Both the position numbers and the translations under genes were made by a program. Below, in pieces: positions 1 through 8,653 of a stretch of 64,000 bases of DNA (positions within the stretch are counted from its first letter, which is position 1; each line of letters opens with the position of its first letter). The notes under the pieces are model-generated. The model was not told the DNA's origin, searched no databases, and saw only the letters and a list, made by a program, of their open reading frames with translations. The stretch comes from Dyadobacter sp. SG02 (GTDB taxonomy: Bacteria > Bacteroidota > Bacteroidia > Cytophagales > Spirosomataceae). The stretch covers positions 62,001-126,000 of the forward strand of contig NZ_FNYL01000006.1 of assembly GCF_900109045.1 (NCBI RefSeq), in the 5' to 3' direction.

Positions 1-27
1 TAAAGGGTTTTTCGACTGGATTTTGAC

Positions 28-969
28 TTATTTGACTTCCGTGAATTTAAGTTTTGGTAACAACATCGCATTCTCGATAAGGTGGATCTGAATACCCAGA
101 ATGCCCGCTTCCGCATTCGTGTCGATCTTCCCGGCATCGTCGGTCGGCTTGTGGTAATCGTCGTGGCCGCCCGTGTGGAAAAAGAGTACGGGTATTTGTT
201 TGGCATAAAACGAACCATGGTCCGAGCCGCCGCTTCCGGCATTATCCGTAAAAAACTTCGTATCGCTTTTCACATCCTTGAAAATAACAGGCCACTCGGC
301 GCTGGTGCCGTACCCGCCGATACCCACGCCGCGGCTGGCATCGTAGCGGCCGATCATATCCATATTCGACATGAAGTCGATCTCGGCCAATGGCAAAGTC
401 GGGTTGTTTACAAAATAACGCGAGCCGACGAGCCCCAGTTCTTCCGCTCCGAAAGCGATGAAAAGGAAGTTGTAAGGCTCCTTTTTGTCATTTCCCGAAA
501 AATACCGCGCCAGTTCGAGCAGCCCGGCCACGCCCGAGGCATTGTCGTCGGCGCCGTTGTGGATCTGGCCTTCGGGCTTTTCGGCTTTGGAGCTTCCTTG
601 CCGACCGAGGCCAAGGTGGTCAAAATGAGCGCCTATGACGATGGTATATTGCGCCCCGTTGTCGAGAAAACCGATCACATTCCGCGCTTCCCGGACGCTG
701 TCGGGCACTACTATTCGTCTGATCTTCGCGGTGAAGGGCTGGTAGTAACCCTCGGTTCCTTTGGGTAAAAGATGGTACTTTTTGAATTGTTTCGCCACAT
801 ACTTCGCGGCTTTTTCGTTCTCTTTGCTGCCTGTACCGCGACCTTTCATTTTGTCGGAAGCCAGGTAGGAAATGTGTTTGCGGATATTCTCCGGCGAGGG
901 GGTTACGGATTGTCCAAATGCCTGCACAGCGCCCAAAACGAGCAGCAGACTGTGAAAAAAGATTCTCAT
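28..969 (-). CDS. Secreted M28-family zinc aminopeptidase
   Basis: Probable exported metallopeptidase that removes N-terminal residues from peptides. The ATG at 969 gives a 313-residue protein opening with a hydrophobic signal peptide ending near AFGQS; an upstream in-frame start would put a proline/alanine-rich stretch before the signal and is unlikely. M28 zinc-ligand motifs are in order: GAHFDHLG (His, Asp), NGADDNASG (bridging Asp), AEELG (catalytic Glu and Glu ligand), NMDMIGR, and a C-terminal HDDYH. Length fits a single-domain M28 enzyme with no PA insertion. It is transcribed away from metX. Substrate is not known; family assignment is firm. Confidence 0.9.
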   Translation of the reverse strand: MRIFFHSLLLVLGAVQAFGQSVTPSPENIRKHISYLASDKMKGRGTGSKENEKAAKYVAKQFKKYHLLPKGTEGYYQPFTAKIRRIVVPDSVREARNVIGFLDNGAQYTIVIGAHFDHLGLGRQGSSKAEKPEGQIHNGADDNASGVAGLLELARYFSGNDKKEPYNFLFIAFGAEELGLVGSRYFVNNPTLPLAEIDFMSNMDMIGRYDASRGVGIGGYGTSAEWPVIFKDVKSDTKFFTDNAGSGGSDHGSFYAKQIPVLFFHTGGHDDYHKPTDDAGKIDTNAEAGILGIQIHLIENAMLLPKLKFTEVK

Positions 970-1050
970 TCGATATAAAATGGTTGACGGGCAAAGATAC
1001 GCCGCGACGGCACGAGCGGGCGCTGCGGGCCGACAGAATTTTTGCATTTA

Positions 1051-1082
1051 TTTGTATTTTCAGGCATCCACGCTTAATATTG
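1051..1082 (+). promoter_or_regulatory. Bacteroidota-type promoter of metX leader
   Basis: TTTG at 1051-1054 and TAATATTG at 1075-1082 are separated by 20 bases, close to the TTTG-N19-21-TAnnTTTG Bacteroidota sigma factor consensus with one mismatch in the -7 box. Initiation near 1089 would place the whole SAM-I aptamer (1116-1229) in the transcript. Confidence 0.5.
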
Positions 1083-1115
1083 CACCATCAATCAATTGCT
1101 TCCCTTGAACGGCGG

Positions 1116-1229
1116 TTGATTTATAAAGAAGAGGCGAGAGAATGGGCTCTATGAACCTCTGGCAACCTGCTACCGCGACGGAGAAAGGTGCTAATTCCCA
1201 CCTAAGTTTATTAGGAGATATAAAATCAA
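1116..1229 (+). promoter_or_regulatory. SAM-I (S-box) riboswitch upstream of metX
   Basis: The S-box core is present: GGCAACC at 1161-1167 and GGTGCTAATTCC at 1187-1198. P1 pairs TTGATTTATA (1116-1125) with TATAAAATCAA (1219-1229). P2 pairs GAGG (1131-1134) with CCTC (1156-1159) and AGAG (1137-1140) with CTCT (1147-1150). P4 is a perfect CCTAA/TTAGG hairpin at 1201-1215. Downstream lie a small hairpin (AAGCC/GGCTT, 1261-1274) and a second one (CCGAAA/TTTCGG, 1292-1310) that could form the expression platform, but neither is followed by a T-run. SAM binding would be expected to lower metX expression; the mode, transcriptional or translational, cannot be read. Confidence 0.92.
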
Positions 1230-1357
1230 TTCGTGTGCTCTTACAGTTAGAAATTTCCGTAAGCCGATTGGCTTTAGTCTCGCAGCTACAACCGAAAATT
1301 TGTATTTCGGCTGTCCATTTTACCATGTGTTGAATTTAACCACGTGCTGTGGCTCTT

Positions 1358-2410
1358 ATGCAAGCGGAACAGAAGACATTTAAGTACCCATATCCCTACG
1401 CGCTCGAAATGGGTGGCGAATTGCCTGGATTTGAACTCGCATACACTACCTATGGAGAAAGGAACGCCAGCGACACCAATATCGTCTGGATCTGCCACGC
1501 GCTCACCGGCAGCTCCAATGCGCACGACTGGTGGGACGGGCTGGTAGGCGACGACAAATATTTCAACCCGGCGCAGCATTTCATTATTTGCGTGAATGTG
1601 CTTGGCTCGGCATATGGGTCTACGGGGCCGCTTTCGGTTAACCCGCGAACCAACCAACCGTATTACCACAACTTTCCGACTCTCACTGTGCGGGATGTGG
1701 TAGGTACGCTGGACCTTCTGCGGCAGGAGCTCGCGATCAGTAAGATTAAAATCTGCATCGGCGGCTCACTGGGCGGGCAGCAGGCGCTGGAATGGGCCGT
1801 AGAAAAGCCCGATTTATTCGAAGAACTGATCCTGATCGCTTCCAATGCATTGCATTCTCCCTGGGGGATCGCATTCAACGAATCGCAACGGATGGCGATT
1901 GAGGCCGATCCTACCTATTCCGGGGACAGCCCGGAGGCAGGTGCGATGGGCATGCGCGCGGCGCGGTCGATCGCGTTGCTGTCGTACCGCAATTATGATA
2001 CTTACAACTTTACACAGGCCCGCGACAATCCCGATCAGATCGATGATTTCCGCGCGTCCTCCTACCAGCAGTACCAGGGCGACAAGTTTGTGAAACGTTT
2101 CAATGCATTCTCTTACTGGGCGCTGTCCAAGATCATGGACTCGCATAACGTCGGGCGCAATCGCGGGGGGATCGTGCATGCGCTTGGGCTCGTGAAGGCG
2201 AAAACGTTGGTACTGGGCATTAAATCCGACCTGCTTTTCCCGCTCTCGGAACAGCAGTTTCTCGCACGCCACATTCCGGATGCCGCATTTCAGGAGATAG
2301 ACTCGCTGTACGGCCACGACGGCTTCCTGATCGAGTACAAGCAGCTTACCCAGGTGATCAGGGCGTGGCAGGAAACGAACGGGCAGTTGCAGATGGCGCG
2401 CATTCGTTAA
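1358..2410 (+). CDS. metX: Homoserine O-acyltransferase MetX
   Basis: Activates homoserine by O-acylation with acetyl- or succinyl-CoA, the first committed step of methionine synthesis by direct sulfhydrylation or transsulfuration. Alpha/beta-hydrolase fold of about 350 residues. HALTGSS forms the oxyanion region, GGSLGGQQALEW holds the nucleophilic Ser (about residue 137), and GHDGFLIE near the C-terminus holds the catalytic His. The ATG at 1358 is preferred; an in-frame GTG at 1349 would add three residues. The acyl donor cannot be told by eye. It sits alone behind a SAM-I riboswitch, so repression by SAM is the likely control, and its product would feed MetZ at 62.2-63.4 kb. Confidence 0.93.
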   Translation: MQAEQKTFKYPYPYALEMGGELPGFELAYTTYGERNASDTNIVWICHALTGSSNAHDWWDGLVGDDKYFNPAQHFIICVNVLGSAYGSTGPLSVNPRTNQPYYHNFPTLTVRDVVGTLDLLRQELAISKIKICIGGSLGGQQALEWAVEKPDLFEELILIASNALHSPWGIAFNESQRMAIEADPTYSGDSPEAGAMGMRAARSIALLSYRNYDTYNFTQARDNPDQIDDFRASSYQQYQGDKFVKRFNAFSYWALSKIMDSHNVGRNRGGIVHALGLVKAKTLVLGIKSDLLFPLSEQQFLARHIPDAAFQEIDSLYGHDGFLIEYKQLTQVIRAWQETNGQLQMARIR

Positions 2411-2455
2411 TGCGTGTATGTTTTAAAAAAAGGTTGTATAAACTGAGCTTAAACT

Positions 2456-2516
2456 GTCACGCTGAGCGGAGTCGAAGCGCGGTACCGTACCGCGCTTCGA
2501 CTCCGCTCAGCGTGAC
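2456..2516. repeat. Perfect 30-bp inverted repeat, REP-like element
   Basis: Arms 2456-2485 and 2487-2516 are exact reverse complements separated by one base. Each arm contains GCTGAGCGGAGTCGAAG, related to repeats at 44341-44527 and 58311-58363. It lies between the convergent ends of metX and the phosphodiesterase gene, so it could terminate both, but there is no T-run. The extreme symmetry fits a mobile palindromic repeat. Confidence 0.85.
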
Positions 2517-2573
2517 AATTTAAAGGTGATTCTGCTCTTTTTATACGAACGCTTTTAATCTATCCCAAAAATA

Positions 2574-3344
2574 TTACTTCGAAAGGCTCAGCAGCAACTC
2601 AGGCTCGTTGGTGGTGATGTAATCCACGTCTTTTTCGAGGAAGTATTTCAAATCAGCTTCGTCATTGACTGTCCATACGTTGGTAGTCAGTTTTTTCTGG
2701 CGCATGGCGGGAATGTAATCCTCTTTTTTCTTCAAAATGCTGAGATGGTAATCGATACCGTCAAGGCCGGCCGCCTGGATTTCGTCAGGCGTTTTGTCGC
2801 CATTCAGGTATTCTACGTGCGCTTTCGGAGCGAGTTCTTTTACCTTCAAACAAACATCCCAGCTGAATGCGATGTAGTCGGTGATCTTCTCTACCTTCAT
2901 TTTCTTCACCAGCTCCACGCATTTGGTAGCCAATGCCAGCGAACGTTCCTTGCTGATTTTGGAGGTTTTGATTTCCAGAATCAAACGGGTTTTCTTCTGC
3001 TTGGAACCCGCCTTCAGATAGGCTTCCAAAGTAGGAAGTGCCTCGCCGTCGGCCAATTTGATCTTCGAAAGCTCTGCCGAATTCGTCGTTTCGATATTTG
3101 TTCCCTGAATGGAATGATCGTGCAACACGTATAAAACGGAATCAGCCGACATATGCACATCGAACTCGCTGCCATAGCAACCGAGTTTGATCGCGTGTTC
3201 CAGCGCACCGATCGAGTTTTCGGTCACACCCGTATTTTTCCAGGCACCGCGGTGCGCGATCACCTTGTTTTTCTTTTGAGACATACCATCCATCGACACC
3301 AGGCTCATCAGCCCGATTGCAAGCATTAAAAATCCTTTTTTCAT
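2574..3344 (-). CDS. Secreted glycerophosphodiester phosphodiesterase family protein
   Basis: Hydrolyses glycerophosphodiesters to glycerol-3-phosphate and an alcohol. The ATG at 3344 gives about 256 residues; an in-frame TTG lies three codons upstream. A signal peptide covers roughly residues 1-22. GDPD catalytic motifs are clear: HRG at 31-33, a Glu at 42 (VTENS), EFDVH around 60-64, HDHS at 75-78, LEIK, and a C-terminal VWTVNDEAD typical of the family. Length matches a minimal GDPD barrel with no fused domain. It is likely periplasmic. Its neighbours give no functional hint. Confidence 0.9.
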   Translation of the reverse strand: MKKGFLMLAIGLMSLVSMDGMSQKKNKVIAHRGAWKNTGVTENSIGALEHAIKLGCYGSEFDVHMSADSVLYVLHDHSIQGTNIETTNSAELSKIKLADGEALPTLEAYLKAGSKQKKTRLILEIKTSKISKERSLALATKCVELVKKMKVEKITDYIAFSWDVCLKVKELAPKAHVEYLNGDKTPDEIQAAGLDGIDYHLSILKKKEDYIPAMRQKKLTTNVWTVNDEADLKYFLEKDVDYITTNEPELLLSLSK

Positions 3345-3465
3345 TGTATTCAATTTAAACTTCCTTTAAAAAAACATTTTCCGGCGTGTTTTACCCCATC
3401 GGGCAAAGCAGCGGCGAAATTACGGCAACTTGGCCGCGCCTTTGTTAGGCCAATATTAAGTTATC

Positions 3466-5778
3466 CTAAAAACCCTGGTGCGGGGTAACCGTCAGGATCA
3501 CCATTTTGGAAGTCGGGGTATTGCTCTTCTCCGCGACACTCGTAATGGGCACCAGCACATTGGTTTCGGGGAAATACGTGGCCGTGCATTGCTCGGGAAT
3601 CGGATATTCCACCACCACAAACTTGTGCGCCACGCGCGCCACGCCGTCGTAGTCGTTATGCAAATCGACGAGATCGCCGTTTTTCAGGTTGCGGTCCTGC
3701 ATGTCTTTTATATTCATCAAAATTACCCGGCGCTCGTTGTAAATGCCGCGATAGCGATCGTTCAGACCGTAAACAGTGGTATTGAACTGGTCGTGGCTGC
3801 GGATGGTCATCATCATCAGTTCGCCCGTCTTCAGCTCCTGTATTTGCGGTGCCGCAATATGGAAATGCGCCTTGCGGGTGGGCGTATCGAACGAGCCTGA
3901 TCGGTTGGCGTTGGGCAAATAGAAGCCGCCGGGCTGCCTGACGCGCTCATTGTAATCCGCGAAACCGGGGATCGTGCGCTCGATGTCGGTACGGATAAGG
4001 TCGTAATCTGCGATGTATTTGTCCCAGCTCACTTTGCTGCGGGTGCCTAACGTCGCTTTCGCCAGCCGGCAAACGATCTCCGGCTCACTCAAAAGGTGTT
4101 CCGAAACCGGTTCCAGCACGCCGCGCGATAACTGTACCACACCCATCGAATTCTCGCACGACACGAAGCGGTTCTCACCATTGCGCAGATCCTTGTCGCT
4201 CCGGCCCAGGCAAGGCAATATCAATGCCTCCTGGCCGTGCACCAGGTGGCTGCGGTTCAGCTTGGTGGAAACGTGGACGGTCAGTTTGCATTTCTGCAAT
4301 GCTTCGGCCGTGAAACGCGTATCGGGTGTTGCAGAAAGGAAGTTGCCGCCCATGGCAAAAAATACCTTCGCCTCGCCCGCGTGCATGGCTTTAATGCATT
4401 CCACGACGTCATAACCATGTTCCCGCGGCGGTGCAAAATGGAAGTTCTTTTCAATCGAATCGAGGAACCTGGCATTAGGGCGTTCGAAAATACCCATGGT
4501 GCGGTCGCCCTGGACGTTGCTGTGCCCGCGCACGGGACAGGTACCCGCGCCGGGTTTGCCGATACTGCCTTTGAGCAACAGTAAATTCACGATTTCCTTA
4601 ATGGTCGCTACGGCATTCTTGTGCTGCGTCAGCCCCATAGCCCAGCAGGCGATGATTTTGCTTTTCCCCGCGAGCACGCGCGCCACCTCCTGTACCTGCT
4701 CGTACGGTATGCCCGCCTGCGCGGCGAGTTGTTTGGCATTGTACTTTTTCAGGTCTTGCAGGAAATCGCTATATCCTTGTGTGTTCTGGTTGATAAAATG
4801 CTGGTCAAAAACGATGCCGGGCTGCTTTTCTTCCGCTTCGAGCAAAAGTAGCTCGATCGCTTTAAGCAATGCCATATCGCCATTGATCTTCACTTGCAGG
4901 AAAATGTCGGTCAGGCCCGGTTTGTAGCCCAGCACGCCCACCAGGGTCTGCGGGTTGTTGAAGCCCATCAGCCCGGTTTCCGGTAATGGGTTAATGGAAA
5001 TGATCGTCGCGCCGTTGGCTTTGGCTTTTTGCAATGCTGTGAGCATGCGCGGGTGGTTGGTACCGGGGTTTTGCCCGAGGATCATGATCACCTCGGCCTG
5101 GTAGAAGTCGTTCAGGGTGACGGAGCCTTTCCCGATGCCCAGCGACTCGCCTAGCGCCGTTCCGCTGCTTTCGTGACACATATTGCTGCAATCGGGCAGG
5201 TTATTCGTGCCGTATTCACGCACAAAAAGCTGGTAGAGGAATGCGGCCTCATTACTCGTGCGGCCCGACGTGTAGAATACCGCTTCATGGGGCGAGTCGA
5301 GTCCGTTCAGTTCGGCCCCTATCTTTTCAAATGCGGCATTCCAGGTAATGGGCTGGTAGTGCGTGCCGCCCGCGGGGAGGAACATCGGCTCGGCAATGCG
5401 GCCTTTCCCCCCGATCTCGTAATCCGACAGTTTGCCCAGCTCCTGCACGGAATGTTGGGAAAAGAATTCCGCCGTCAGTTTTTTGGCGGTGGCTTCTTCG
5501 GCTACGGCGCGCGCGCCGTTCTCGCAATATTCTGCAATGCCCGAGCGCTCGTCGTCCGGGTCGGGCCAGGCACAGCTGGGGCAGTCGAAGCCACCTTTTT
5601 TATTGAGATTAAACAATGCTTTCATCCCACGCTGAAAACCGGCCTCGCCGACGGTCATTTCCAGTGCGGAAACGACAGCGGGGATGCCTGCGGCCACTTT
5701 TTTGATGGGGCCCTGTTTCAAACCGGTCAGTTTTTCCGGGTTTTCGGCGCCGGGGACAGGAAGCAGGTTGTCGGACAT
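3466..5778 (-). CDS. FdhF/YdeP-family molybdopterin oxidoreductase
   Basis: Large (770-residue) bis-MGD oxidoreductase of the formate-dehydrogenase-alpha-like YdeP group. The N-terminal CPSCAWPDPDDERSG and the NMCHESSGTALG segment are characteristic; the Cys in MCHESS would be the molybdenum ligand. The C-terminal part carries a molydopterin dinucleotide-binding region (SHDQFNTTVYGLNDRYRG). There is no signal peptide, so it should be cytoplasmic. The true electron donor and substrate of YdeP-type enzymes are poorly defined, so formate oxidation should not be assumed. It is the last gene of a tight run mobA-fdhD-DUF7009-fdhF, and those genes supply the cofactor and its sulfuration. Confidence 0.9.
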   Translation of the reverse strand: MSDNLLPVPGAENPEKLTGLKQGPIKKVAAGIPAVVSALEMTVGEAGFQRGMKALFNLNKKGGFDCPSCAWPDPDDERSGIAEYCENGARAVAEEATAKKLTAEFFSQHSVQELGKLSDYEIGGKGRIAEPMFLPAGGTHYQPITWNAAFEKIGAELNGLDSPHEAVFYTSGRTSNEAAFLYQLFVREYGTNNLPDCSNMCHESSGTALGESLGIGKGSVTLNDFYQAEVIMILGQNPGTNHPRMLTALQKAKANGATIISINPLPETGLMGFNNPQTLVGVLGYKPGLTDIFLQVKINGDMALLKAIELLLLEAEEKQPGIVFDQHFINQNTQGYSDFLQDLKKYNAKQLAAQAGIPYEQVQEVARVLAGKSKIIACWAMGLTQHKNAVATIKEIVNLLLLKGSIGKPGAGTCPVRGHSNVQGDRTMGIFERPNARFLDSIEKNFHFAPPREHGYDVVECIKAMHAGEAKVFFAMGGNFLSATPDTRFTAEALQKCKLTVHVSTKLNRSHLVHGQEALILPCLGRSDKDLRNGENRFVSCENSMGVVQLSRGVLEPVSEHLLSEPEIVCRLAKATLGTRSKVSWDKYIADYDLIRTDIERTIPGFADYNERVRQPGGFYLPNANRSGSFDTPTRKAHFHIAAPQIQELKTGELMMMTIRSHDQFNTTVYGLNDRYRGIYNERRVILMNIKDMQDRNLKNGDLVDLHNDYDGVARVAHKFVVVEYPIPEQCTATYFPETNVLVPITSVAEKSNTPTSKMVILTVTPHQGF

Positions 5779-5781
5779 GGT

Positions 5782-6144
5782 TCAGCAGGTTTTAGGATTC
5801 TCGTAATTGTCGGACTGGTCTTCTGTGACGTTGTCCAGGCATTTAAAATCTTTTTCAATCAACATCAATAACGAAGTACCGTCGCCCAGCGGCATGTTTC
5901 CTTCAAATCCGACGGTATTGTTCGCCGCCCAGCCTTCCAGCCATTCGGCGGGGACTTCCAATGTAACTTTATTTTGTTCAAAACGGGCCGTCATTTCAGC
6001 AGCCCTTGTTTTTTGCACTGCATAACCCAGTTGCGCCGAACCAAAATCGGTCGTTTCTTCGAGGTATCCTTCACTTTCAAGTATACTAACTTCCGTTTTG
6101 GAAAGCCTGAAACGCACGGAGTTCCGTTGAATGCGGATTTTCAT
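5782..6144 (-). CDS. DUF7009 family small protein of the molybdoenzyme operon
   Basis: A 120-residue cytoplasmic protein starting MKIRIQRNSVRFRLSK. I recognise the DUF7009 pattern, including the basic N-terminus, a GYAVQ segment and a C-terminal acidic tail ending KDFKCLDNVTED. No catalytic motif is visible. The C-terminal half has two cysteines (KCLD and the final Cys). It lies 3 bases upstream of the YdeP-like oxidoreductase and 2 bases downstream of fdhD, so translation is almost certainly coupled. From context it may assist cofactor insertion or act as a partner of the oxidoreductase; this is inference. Confidence 0.75.
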   Translation of the reverse strand: MKIRIQRNSVRFRLSKTEVSILESEGYLEETTDFGSAQLGYAVQKTRAAEMTARFEQNKVTLEVPAEWLEGWAANNTVGFEGNMPLGDGTSLLMLIEKDFKCLDNVTEDQSDNYENPKTC

Positions 6145-6146
6145 AG

Positions 6147-6977
6147 TTATTGGATCCGGTGGTGACCGGTGTAAATGTTGAATTTGTCGTTTTTCAGAAA
6201 CCCTACCAACGTAATGCCGCTTTCTTCTGCCAGCTGTACCGCAAGGCTGGAAGGTGCGCCAATCGCGGCTACGATCCTGATGCCGGCCATAGCAGCTTTT
6301 TGAATGAGTTCGAAGCTCGCCCGGCCGCTGAGGAGGAGCATATGTTTGTCAAGTGGCAGTTCTTCCGACAGCAAAGCCGCTCCAACGAGTTTGTCCAGCG
6401 CATTATGCCTGCCTACATCCTCGCGTAACATCAAAAACTGCCCTGAAATGTCGAAAAGCGCCGAAGCATGCAGTCCACCGGTAGTTTCGAATGTATTCTG
6501 GTGCTGCGTAATCTGTTCTGTGAGTTGGTATAACAATGCTTTTTTAATGATTAAACCTTCCTGCAAACTCGTGTAAGCGGACCGGGTCCGGATTGCATCG
6601 ATACTGGCCTTGCCGCACACGCCGCAGCTCGACGTGGTGTAGAAGTTACGCTCCAAAGAGCCCAATTGCGGCTCAAAATCCGCGGCGCATGTTACTACCA
6701 CCCGGTTTTCATCGAATGCCGCGTGCGCAATGTCGCCGATCTGGTTTTTGGAATGGATAATGCCTTCCGTGAACAGAAACCCGGCCGCGAGTTCGTGGTC
6801 GTTTCCGGGCGTTCGCATGGTTACCGAAATGCTTTTGCGCTCTTTCGTGCCGAATGCAATTTGTATTTCGAGCGGTTCTTCCACGGCAAGTTGGTCGTCG
6901 AGCTCTTCGGCGACTTGCCCGCTGATGCGCGTGATTCTGTGACTGGTTATCGAACTGGTCTCCATTTTAAAAGTCAT
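6147..6977 (-). CDS. fdhD: Formate dehydrogenase accessory sulfurtransferase FdhD
   Basis: Transfers sulfur from a cysteine desulfurase to the molybdenum cofactor, which formate-dehydrogenase-type enzymes need. The 276-residue protein has the family hallmarks: EEPLEIQ near the N-terminus, the SSCGVCGKASID motif with the two functional Cys, and LREDVGRHNALDKL and LLSGRASFELIQKAAMAGI in the C-terminal half. The start at 6977 overlaps the end of mobA by 11 bases; a second ATG at 6965 is also possible. Its place just before the molybdoenzyme supports a role in maturing that enzyme. Confidence 0.95.
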   Translation of the reverse strand: MTFKMETSSITSHRITRISGQVAEELDDQLAVEEPLEIQIAFGTKERKSISVTMRTPGNDHELAAGFLFTEGIIHSKNQIGDIAHAAFDENRVVVTCAADFEPQLGSLERNFYTTSSCGVCGKASIDAIRTRSAYTSLQEGLIIKKALLYQLTEQITQHQNTFETTGGLHASALFDISGQFLMLREDVGRHNALDKLVGAALLSEELPLDKHMLLLSGRASFELIQKAAMAGIRIVAAIGAPSSLAVQLAEESGITLVGFLKNDKFNIYTGHHRIQ

Positions 6978-7560
6978 TAGCTGCTTCGAGCGCTTGTTTT
7001 ACGGCCCGGAAATCCTCCATCGTATCTACGCTCAGCATTGTTTTTTCGGATAAGGGCCGGTATTTGCCGGCATTCTCGGCTTGGAGAAAACGCTGCAACG
7101 AGCGCGAACCGTTTGCAAACGCTTTCCCTAATGCATTGCCCACCGAACACGAATACCATCCAAGCAACGGTTCGTAGAATGCATTTTGGTTATAAAAGGC
7201 GGCGGCCGTCAAATCCTTATCGGTATCGTGCAGAAAATTGGCCAGTTCGTCGGTTGTCAGGTGGGGATAATCGCAACCCGCCACCAGAAAGTCGTTTCCG
7301 GGAAAGGTTTCAAATGCGGTTAGCAGCCCGCTCATTGGGCCAGCACCGACGAATTCGGGCATGTCGGCCAGTTTCGGATAGCCGGTTCGGAAGGTTTTGT
7401 ATTGTTCTGCATTGCAGCAAAGGATCACCCGTTCGCACAGGGGCGCGAGCAGGTCGGCAACGTGTTCGTACTGAGGTTTTTGGTAATAAACCAACAGGCT
7501 TTTGTCGGTCCCCATTCTCGTGCTTTCGCCGCCGCAGATCACCAGTCCGTATAAGCTCAT
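6967..7560 (-). CDS. mobA: Molybdenum cofactor guanylyltransferase MobA
   Basis: Adds GMP to molybdopterin to form the guanine dinucleotide cofactor used by the downstream oxidoreductase. The 197-residue protein opens with the nucleotidyltransferase signature ICGGESTRMGTDKSLL, followed by GPMSGLLTAFE and the metal-binding VAGCDYPHL. Length is normal for MobA. It appears to be the first gene of the four-gene operon; 49 bases separate it from the divergent kinase-like gene, so both promoters must sit in that short gap. Confidence 0.93.
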   Translation of the reverse strand: MSLYGLVICGGESTRMGTDKSLLVYYQKPQYEHVADLLAPLCERVILCCNAEQYKTFRTGYPKLADMPEFVGAGPMSGLLTAFETFPGNDFLVAGCDYPHLTTDELANFLHDTDKDLTAAAFYNQNAFYEPLLGWYSCSVGNALGKAFANGSRSLQRFLQAENAGKYRPLSEKTMLSVDTMEDFRAVKQALEAANDF

Positions 7561-7609
7561 AGTGGCAGGTCGATGGTTTTAATCGGTCAAATATGCGTAA
7601 CTTCCTTTT

Positions 7610-8653
7610 ATGGAAATGGGTGATGTTAAAATATTAAGGAAAAAACCGATTTACCCGGTGAGCCCCGAGTTGCGCAAATACCTGCGTTTTTACCAGCGCG
7701 ATGCGCGCATTCCCGTCGCATACCACGACTTGCTGAATTTTTACGAGTCGTTTCCGGTGAGCGACAAAAACGGCAGAGACACGCTATGGGAGAGCCCGCT
7801 TTATCCGCCGCACGAGCTGGAAAGACTGCATGCGGGGCTGAAAAAGGTGTATGCGATGCTCAAAGCCAATGGCAACCTGCGCATTGTGGAACACAAGTAC
7901 ATCGATCGGATCGATTACTGCAAATTCGGCAATTCCAACCCGTTCCGCGTCAAAATCGTGAACCGGCTGAATGATATTTACGATTATTTCTACGTCAAAA
8001 AAGCCGATTCTTCCCGCATTTACGGATTGGAACTGGAAGAGATATTTTCACCTAATCAGGTCAACTACATTGTCGACGGCGAGACGCTGATCGAGGAGCA
8101 CATCGCGGGCATCCCGGGCGACGAGTTTGCACGTACGCGTATGCGCGACCCCGATTATAACCCAATCCGGATCGCCAAGGAGTTTGTGAAGTTCAACGAG
8201 CGCTGCAAGATCACTTTGCTGGGCGATATGCGTTCCTACAACTTCGTGATGCAGATTACCCCCGATTTCGACGATTTCCAGTTCCGCCTACGCGCCATTG
8301 ATTTCGACCAACAGTTTTACGAGGGCAATCTCAAAGTATATATGCCTCAGTTCTTTAAAGAAAACCGGGCCTATGTGCAGCTGGCTATGGAATACCTGAC
8401 GGACAAGACGGTGGTACAATACCAGCAGGAAGAGCAGTCGTCGATCATGTACCAGGCCAAAGCCGAGCGTTACCGCCTGCGTGACCTGCGCGATGTTTGT
8501 ATCAAAGACAAAATATCGACACCGGAAAACATTCACCAACTGCGCGAAAGTCTTGCCGCGCATTACTCGGATGAGCATTACCATAAATGCGAGACGATGA
8601 CCGAAATCATCGAATTGAATATCAAGAATGTGATACGGATGGTGATCGCTTAG
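7610..8653 (+). CDS. Uncharacterised protein with kinase-like fold signature
   Basis: I do not recognise a named family. The 347-residue soluble protein shows a series of motifs resembling aminoglycoside-phosphotransferase-like kinases: a lysine pair in DYFYVKKAD (residues about 126-133) that could be the ATP-binding lysine, a hinge-like LIEEHIAGIPGDEF (160-173), a catalytic-loop-like LLGDMRSYNF (203-212, Asp206 and Asn211), and RAIDFDQQ (228-235, Asp231 or Asp233 as metal ligand). The order and spacing match a protein-kinase-like catalytic core, though the usual His before the catalytic Asp is Gly. It starts 49 bases from the divergent mobA. Substrate is unknown. Confidence 0.55.
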   Translation: MEMGDVKILRKKPIYPVSPELRKYLRFYQRDARIPVAYHDLLNFYESFPVSDKNGRDTLWESPLYPPHELERLHAGLKKVYAMLKANGNLRIVEHKYIDRIDYCKFGNSNPFRVKIVNRLNDIYDYFYVKKADSSRIYGLELEEIFSPNQVNYIVDGETLIEEHIAGIPGDEFARTRMRDPDYNPIRIAKEFVKFNERCKITLLGDMRSYNFVMQITPDFDDFQFRLRAIDFDQQFYEGNLKVYMPQFFKENRAYVQLAMEYLTDKTVVQYQQEEQSSIMYQAKAERYRLRDLRDVCIKDKISTPENIHQLRESLAAHYSDEHYHKCETMTEIIELNIKNVIRMVIA

